NCBI GenBank assembly: GCA_907164885.2
Contig: OU015499.1
Span: forward strand, 145,590,812 to 145,654,811
DNA from: Dolomedes plantarius
Taxonomy: Eukaryota; Arthropoda; Arachnida; Araneae; Dolomedidae
Reading direction: 5' to 3'
Length of the DNA stretch: 64,000 nucleotides
In this document: piece after piece, positions 57,491 to 64,000 of the stretch
Layout of the letters: each line of letters starts with the position of its first letter
Numbering within the stretch: the stretch's first letter is position 1
Translations under genes and position numbers: made by a program
The notes under the pieces: generated by a model
What the model was told of the DNA's origin: nothing
The model's input: only the letters and a program-made list of their open reading frames with translations
Databases searched by the model: none

Positions 57491-58129
57491 TCTGAAAGAA
57501 CATTGCCTGTAATCACAGTCTAATGAACCACATCAGATGAACATTACACAGATAATCACAGCATAGGTGAAAAGCACGTTACTTTTAAAACTTTTTTTTT
57601 AAACTGATAGAACATTTAACTTCATATCGAAAACGGATGAATCACTTCAATTCACTTCGAATGAAGGATTCAACAAATAGAAATCCATGAGGTTAAGGTT
57701 TGGAGACCGTGGGGGGCAGACAATCTTTCGTTTCGAAATTTCCGCACGATTGTAACAAAATGTGGAGGAGCTCCGTCTAACAGGGAAATGGAATTCTCCA
57801 GAATTTTTCGGTGCTTGTCCCGGAGTCTGCACGTAAGCTTTCGCGCACACCAACTTGGAGTGATTGTCTTTCATTTAACATATGACTCGTGTCTGCAACA
57901 TGATTTATTGAATAGCTATAGCCATTTGAGACACCACCATTGTTTTTTGGACACACTGTATATACACACGCATAAAATAAGGTATAAATTCTTTCTATCA
58001 ACGCAAAGCATTAGATATATCAATTTTTACTAAGTTTATAACCGGTAAATTTAAATATACCTGTCAGGTATTTGGGGTTGGATCGTGGGAAGGCCGCGTG
58101 AGGGGATCACGGGACCACTGTCGGGGTAT

Positions 58130-58290
58130 TCCCATATAGAATCCGTCAGCGTTACTCGTGTTGACATATTTCAAACCAATAACAGCCCTTGACAATTTTG
58201 TGGCTAATCGTTTGGAGCTTTGTAATTGGTTAAATATATTTCAATACGACTAACTCTGACGTTGACGGATTCTATGTGAACAGGTCTTGA
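58130..58290. mobile_element. Fold-back MITE, orthologous to 23261-23430
   Basis: Same insertion point and arms as in Z1, with a more worn left end (cggggtattcccatatagaatc). Confidence 0.75.
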
Positions 58291-59879
58291 CGCTTGTGGT
58301 AGCGTCACCCGAGTATTCTCCCTTCGTTTTGAATTAAGATACTCGAATGTCGCACAGAGATAATCTCTCCCTGTAGAGATTTGTAAGCACATCTTGGTGC
58401 TTAGTGGAATCTCTAAAAGCGAAATCCTACCTTAATAAAGTTTTCTAAAAATATTTGCCTACTAAAACGGAAAAAAAGATAAAACTCTTCACAAACTGTG
58501 ATATGAAAGTATCTTAATGCAATTTTTAAAAAAAAATCTTTAGCTTGAAATAAACCTCACAAAATACGAGATTCAAGCTCTATTAATAAGTCCTTTTCTA
58601 GTTCAGCTAAATGTATCATTTCGTCAATTTCTATTTTTTACACCAAATATCCACCTCCTATCCACATTTTGTTTGCATGGGTTGTTTCAAAAACATTCAT
58701 TTTAATCTTTTACAAAAAAAGAAGTTTTGTCTTCAAACGTGTCTAACTGTAAGTTAGAAACTATATTCTTAAAGTTCAGAAATTTCTCCAAAGGAGTCAG
58801 TATTTTCCTTCACACCACGTCTTGCAAAATAAATTTTCTAACTGGTGTCTCCACATTCTTATGGATATTAGATACACTCGAATATTCGTGCACAAGATTA
58901 AATTTAATTTGATTAAGACACAAAATTTATCGCACGTCAGCTGCCCAACAAATTCCTAAAAAAACAAATCCATGAAAACTTCCTTTAAATACCAATCAAA
59001 ATTAAGTCTTTTAATGTGAAACGTTACCACTACAGGTTTTCTCTTTGATTACCAGTGCCACTCTCAGACTGAAAGCAGATGATCACATTTCCTCGCTCAG
59101 TATCTTGCAACACTTTAGACGAGATTTGGTGTATTTTATACAATTTAAACGCTTTTCAAGAGTTCACTTCAAAATTAAAATTATACATTTCATACACAAA
59201 AATCTGAGACATCTAGCATAAAAGTATAATTACATGCTGCATGAGTCAAATATTATTTTGACAGCACATTACGAAAAAAAAACCTTATAATAAAATAATA
59301 AAAGCTAAATTAATTTAAAGTAATTAAAAGAGACAAAGGCAAAAATTAATTCAGTCTCGAAATGAAGCCATAGAATATTTATTTCTATATCATTATACAC
59401 ATTTAATTCCTCATTTACAGAACATTACAAATGCATATAAAATGCAGAAAAATCTTAAAAACCATAATTAAATATTAGGCAAAAATAAACACCAGAAGTA
59501 CAGAATAACTAGCGTTTAATGATAACCTTCCCTGAAATGTAAACAGGTACAATGACACGTTAATAATTTTTTAAGGAACATTATATAACAATAAAAATAT
59601 TTATCAATGGCAATATCATGAAATTCACTTCAAAATATCCTTCTGTACGTTATCTACTTAGAAAAGAAAAGTATTTCAAAACTGAGTTTGAATCTCAACT
59701 TTAAAACAATTTCCCCACGGAAGGGCTAAAATATTTCTTTGCACCAAAAATCACGTTTCTTATTATAGTAGAGAGTTGGTTACATCCCTGAATGGGCAGG
59801 GAGATACCTTTCATCTGTCCTCAAGTCATAAACCGATCTCTCATACCCTGCAAGTGGAAGGGTTTTACTTTTAAAATTA

Positions 59880-60408
59880 CTCTCTGCAGAAAATCTTTTA
59901 TCCCATATGGAATCTAAAGCTTTCTCTTCTGTACGGGTACGAAAAATTAAAATTTTTTTAAAAAATAATGGAGGTCAGAAAACATATTCTCACATATAGT
60001 GCACACCAAAAGTCTGTCCTCCATAAATAAGATGTATTCAAATTCCCCCGTTGAGAAAATCTTTTTTCACTTAAAGTGCAGGCGAAAAGTTTTTCTCACG
60101 TGTTTGAATGACCCTGTTGAGAAAATCTTTTCACACATACAAACAGTGCATGCGAAAGATATCTCTCTTGTACAGGTGCGAAGTGTGTTTAAAAGACCCT
60201 GCTGAGAAAATCCAATCTAACATGCAATGCTGGCATAAGGTTTCTCTCCTGCGTGCGTGCAGAAATCGAATTTAAATGACATTGATAAGAAAATCTTTAC
60301 TTACACATAGTGCATGCAAAAAGGTTTCTCTTCCGAATGGATGCGGAGATGTGTTTTTAAACTTCCCTATTCAGAAAATCTTTTCCCAGGTACAGTGCAT
60401 TCGAAAGG
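59880..60408 (-). pseudogene. Decayed 3' zinc-finger array of paralogue 2
   Basis: About six finger units follow the stop. Just after it the frame reads PFECTVPGKRFSE, then a stop, then LKTHLRIHSEEKP, so the fingers are recognisable but broken. Further units keep only linker traces. Confidence 0.8.
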
Positions 60409-61554
60409 TTACTCTACTGCGTGTGTGCGGACATGTGTATTTAAAGTACTCCGCACAGAAAATTTTTTGTCACATAGAGTGCACGCGAAAGGTTTCTCTC
60501 CTGTGTGTATGCGGAGATGTTTATTTACATTACCCTGCTCAGAAAATCTTTTCTCACATACAATGCAGGCGAAAGGTTTCTCTCTTGTGTGTGTGCGGAT
60601 ATGTGCATTTAAATTACCCTGCTGAAAAAAATTTTTCTCACATATAGTGCAGGCGAAAGGTTTCTCTCCTGTGTGTGTGCGGAGATGTGTATTTAAATTA
60701 CCCTTTGTAAAAAATGTTTGCTCACATACAGTGCAGACGAAAGGTTTCTCTCCTGTGTGTGTGCAAAGATGTGTATTTAAATTACCCTGTTCAGAAAATC
60801 TTTTCTCACACACAGAGCAGGCGAAAGGTTTTTCCCCTGTGTGTGCGCGTAGATGTCTTTTTAGAGCCCTCTGATCAGAAAATCTTTTCCCACACACAGT
60901 GCAGGCTAAAGGTTTTTCTCCTGTGTGGTTGCGGAAATGTGTTTTTAGAGCACTCTGATCAGAAAATCTTTTCCCACATACAGTGCAGGCGAAAGGTTTT
61001 TCTCCTGTGTGGTTGCGGAGATGTTTTTTTAGAACACTCTGATCAGAAAATCTTTTCCCACATACAGTGCAGGCGAAAGGTTTTTCTCCTGTGTGGTTGC
61101 GGAGATGTATTTTTAGACGACTCTGACCAGCAAATCTTTTCCCACATACAGTGCAGGTGAAAGGTTTTTCTCCTGTGTGGGTGCGAAGATGTGCACTTAA
61201 ATTAGCCAGTTGAGAAAATCTTTTCTCACATACAGTGCAGGCGAAAGGTTTTTCTCCCGTGTGGTTGCGGAGATGTGTACTTAAATTAGCCCGTTGAGAA
61301 AATCTTTTCCCACATACAGTGCAGGTGAAAGGTTTTTCTCCTGTGTGGGTGCGGAGATGTGCACTTAAATTAGCCCGTTGAGAAAATCTTTTCCCACATA
61401 CAGTGCAGGCGAAAGGTTTCTCTCCTGTGTGTGTGCGGACATGTGTACTTAATCTAGCCTGTTTAGAAAATCTTTTCTCACATATAGTGCAGGTGAAAAG
61501 TTTATCTCTATTGGCACAAAGAGGGTTATCAATAATGTGGTCCGAATGAGGCAT
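60409..61554 (-). CDS. C2H2 zinc-finger protein, 13 fingers (paralogue 2)
   Basis: A predicted nuclear DNA-binding protein of 381 residues from the first ATG (61554). The leader (PHSDHIIDNPLCANRDKL) is clearly homologous to paralogue 1. It is followed by 13 tandem 28-residue C2H2 fingers, the last ending THAVE-stop. The stop is TAA where the linker Lys codon AAA stands in other fingers. Contact residues (-1,2,3,6) include Q,A,N,A/T in fingers 2-4, D,S/R,V/A,K/T/R in fingers 6-8 and E/T/Q,G,N,T/A/K in fingers 9-12. They fall into runs of similar fingers that suggest local duplication within the array. An in-frame TTG 15 bases upstream was not used. No N-terminal effector domain is visible. Linkers are mostly TGEKP, with one TREKP. 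The target is unknown. Confidence 0.85.
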   Translation of the reverse strand: MPHSDHIIDNPLCANRDKLFTCTICEKRFSKQARLSTHVRTHTGEKPFACTVCGKRFSQRANLSAHLRTHTGEKPFTCTVCGKRFSQRANLSTHLRNHTGEKPFACTVCEKRFSQLANLSAHLRTHTGEKPFTCTVCGKRFAGQSRLKIHLRNHTGEKPFACTVCGKRFSDQSVLKKHLRNHTGEKPFACTVCGKRFSDQSALKTHFRNHTGEKPLACTVCGKRFSDQRALKRHLRAHTGEKPFACSVCEKRFSEQGNLNTHLCTHTGEKPFVCTVCEQTFFTKGNLNTHLRTHTGEKPFACTICEKNFFQQGNLNAHIRTHTREKPFACIVCEKRFSEQGNVNKHLRIHTGEKPFACTLCDKKFSVRSTLNTHVRTHAVE

Positions 61555-61613
61555 ATTTAAGGTAGCCAACTCTGAAAATAATCCTTCGCAAAAATTACAC
61601 TTGAAATTTTCTT
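61555..61613 (-). other. Upstream degenerate finger, paralogue 2
   Basis: The frame is open upstream to TAA at 61615-61617 and reads EENFKCNFCEGLFSELATL before the ATG, as in Z1. The Cys pair is kept; the first His is Pro in both copies. Confidence 0.5.
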
Positions 61614-64000
61614 CTTAGGCGTGAGAAGGAATCTATACACTGGAACTGTTTACATTTAGACTAATGATCACGTGTAACATGGAGTACACTCATCTTCGGC
61701 TTCAAAAGGGTTGTGCACGCAGGAATGTCATTCATTGGAAAGTATATTTACACTGTTAATACGCTACATTTGCTCCCCTGGTATACCAACGTTTCTTTAC
61801 ACGATGATCAGATAACTGTAACTGCCAGTAAATACGATGGACTTCTCATTTTGAGGTACTACAAACATTTTAGTTTCGCATGTAACAATATGTACCGAGC
61901 ACCTGCAAAGAAAAGAGAAAGGAATGTGAATGAGATATATTAACACTGTGCCATCATACTTTTTTCGCATTTTTCACGTGAAATCAATAGCAATATATAC
62001 GTTTTTGTGCTAGGATACGTGATATCTATAAACTAAGATGTTATAAATTATGTTCTGGATAAATCAGACTACTGAGCATTTTAAATTTACGGAAATTTCC
62101 TCACGAGTTTCCTGAGGCATTCTTATTCTTTTCTGCTGGTTGATCATAAGGAGAAACAGAGGTTTGATATATTTCGGTTTGTAGGTATCTCCACATACTA
62201 CACTTATCAGCTCGATCACTAATGGATAAGTAATATTAATATTTCCCACTTTATATTAATATTAGTTGTCTGAAATTCAAAATAATTTCATCGTAAATTA
62301 TTAAGATTAATGCTTCGACAAATTCCACAAACATTTGATGAAAAAGCTCGGTTACCATCAGATTAAAAAGTTCATAAATCTACTAATAACACGTATAAAA
62401 TTTTTATAGAAAATAAACAAATATGTAGCTTATAGGTTTACTTAGGCATGTTTGTCAGGACTGTGGTTTGTTGGTTGCAGGTATTATTCACCTCGCTCAC
62501 TCTATATTTCAATTCGAATATTGTGTATATAATACATTAGAATTGGCAATAGTATAAATTCGTCAGATTTCTTTCTGTTTATTTACTGTACAAAAAGTGC
62601 TTTGATGTGATTCTTGAAATTACCTGAATCAAACATTCCAAAAGTTATCTGTGGACCTCTTGTAATCTGTCACAAGCATGTCATCTATCACAAGCTTTTA
62701 ACACTTTATTTGTACATTTGAAAAATCGTTTCCTATTGTAAATCTTTAATTTTCAGAATAATAAAAAAAGCTCTGAAATGGGAGTGGTGAACGATTGCTG
62801 CTAACAAAAGTGTAGTATAATGAAAGAAATTTTTGAAAAAAATAATTGGAATTTTTTTATAATTCTATATTAAATATATTGGTATATTCGAATTTTATTA
62901 TATTTCACACATTTTATTATCTATTTTAAAATTATTAATATTTTTGGAATGGTGGGAAGTTTTTAATTTTAAATAAGGTTTTTAATCAAAAATCAATTTT
63001 TCTAAAAATTTTTTTAATGCATTTTGTATTGCTGCAAAACTTTTGAAACAATTCTTTACATCCTGATTTCGCCATGTTTTTCTTGCATGCAATTCATTTT
63101 TAAAGTTTTATCCACTTTACATGATAGATATTCATGTAATGCAAGATTTTAAATTAAAGTTAAGTCTCAAAATATACTCTTTTATGCATTTCTATGGGTA
63201 AAATTTCTTTAATTTCAATTATATTCACAGTGGATTTAAGGCCAAAGAGCCTTTAAAAAAGTCTAGGACAAAAGAGAAATACTAGCGATTTATGACATTC
63301 TTTAAGATTTAGCGATTAGAACTGCAAACATTTTTCCCATTCTGATCTGAGTGAGCAATGCAAGCACAAAGGGGGCTACTACATGATAAAGGCACTAAAA
63401 ATAAATATGCATGTCTCCATTTTGTTGTTGCAGGATAAGGTAATATCGTAACATTTTCCATTTTGTGTGGTCAAATGATTTCAAGATATCTACAGAGAAT
63501 GTAATTATTTTGGTCAGAACTCTACAATACAGTTTAGTGCCACAGGGAAATGAGATGAAGATTAAGATATACCTATTATAACACTTCTTGGTGAGAGAAA
63601 ATCACAACTACTTCATAAACAATGAGACAGAAAAGCAATTGTCAATTTAAATAATTTTTCATGATAGACAATGAAGTATTTTATTCTTCAATCATAAATG
63701 TTTGCTCTGAGACAAACTGCAAAAGTTTATAACATATTTAGTTATACTCACAGAAATTAAATTTTTTAAAGGATAAGTCAATTAAAAACAATATCTGCAG
63801 TCGTAACATTTTTCTGCGTGATGCATTTTAAACTATTTAGTTCATAGGCAGACATGTTATAGTATTTTTATAAATTACTTTCTATAAACTATTTTTCATT
63901 TTCAAATCAACATTATACACATATAATAAAAAAAAATTAAAACCTTAGAAATAATGCACTTGACAGGAATAAGAAAAAGTAACTTTTCTCTATTTTGTAC
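61614..64000. other. Upstream flank of paralogue 2; no gene recognised
   Basis: Near-identical to 28112-30481. The frame at 61713-61943 is the partial counterpart of 28161-28439 and is probably not coding. A minus-strand frame at 62064-62249 is open in both copies but is unrecognised. Confidence 0.5.

Larger units (their letters stand above)
57675..64000. repeat. Segmental duplication block Z, copy 2 (Z2), runs off the window
   Basis: Co-linear with 22766-30481. The same mariner remnant and MITE are present at its start. It has no hAT insertion and fewer finger units. The window ends before the position where block A follows in unit 1. Confidence 0.95.

Noticed and set aside
59999..61160. 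Plus-strand open frames across the second zinc-finger array
   Set aside because: Same antisense shadow effect; no independent coding evidence.
60300..61500. Regularly spaced 84-bp repeats that could look like a CRISPR array
   Set aside because: The period is that of C2H2 fingers and the translation is a clean finger array. CRISPR does not occur in animal genomes.

Overview
This is a gene-poor, AT-rich stretch of an animal genome, built mostly from decayed transposable elements. The element families are those common in arthropods: Tc1 and mariner-like elements, PIF/Harbinger and ISL2EU, pogo/Tigger, hAT, Helitrons, a non-LTR retrotransposon and tRNA-derived SINEs. With intronless C2H2 zinc-finger arrays as well, I favour a chelicerate, probably a spider. 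That is inference; nothing here fixes the species. I saw no rRNA genes, CRISPR arrays or operons.

The backbone is a large tandem segmental duplication with an offset of about 31 to 35 kb. Unit 1 is block A1 (1 to ~6862), a unique middle (~6.9 to 22.7 kb) and block Z1 (~22766 to 30904). Unit 2 is block A2 (30905 to ~40755), a different middle (~40.8 to 57.6 kb) and block Z2 (~57675 to window end). The Z blocks carry the only convincing host genes: two paralogous minus-strand C2H2 zinc-finger genes at 26636-28054 (16 full fingers) and 60409-61554 (13 fingers). Their finger frameworks are nearly the same but their DNA-contact residues differ. Each array is cut short by its own stop codon and runs on into decaying fingers.

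The middle of unit 1 holds a LINE relic (9.7-10.7 kb), a hAT relic (10.7-12.1 kb), a Tc1 relic (12.9-13.7 kb), a Helitron with a nested MITE (14.8-15.6 kb), a PIF/Harbinger element with transposase and MADF remnants (17.2-18.8 kb), a deleted DD41D mariner-like element (18.8-19.6 kb), a (TA)n tract, another Tc1 relic and a ~191-bp tandem repeat.

The middle of unit 2 is dominated by a ~10-kb inverted-repeat structure (about 40797-50948). It has arms of well over 1 kb around remnants of a THAP-domain/ISL2EU-type transposase, and several younger elements sit inside it. Beyond it lie a Tigger relic, two close copies of one Tc1 family and a 333-bp direct duplication.

Because the A and Z blocks exist twice, several insertions can be seen against their empty sites: a ~3-kb nested Helitron block (only in A1), a Tc1 with a solo LTR inside it (only in A2), a Tc1 with long inverted repeats plus a Helitron (only in A2), and a small hAT with an 8-bp target duplication (only in Z1). 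Several TA-targeting transposons share (TA)n tracts, like beads on a string.
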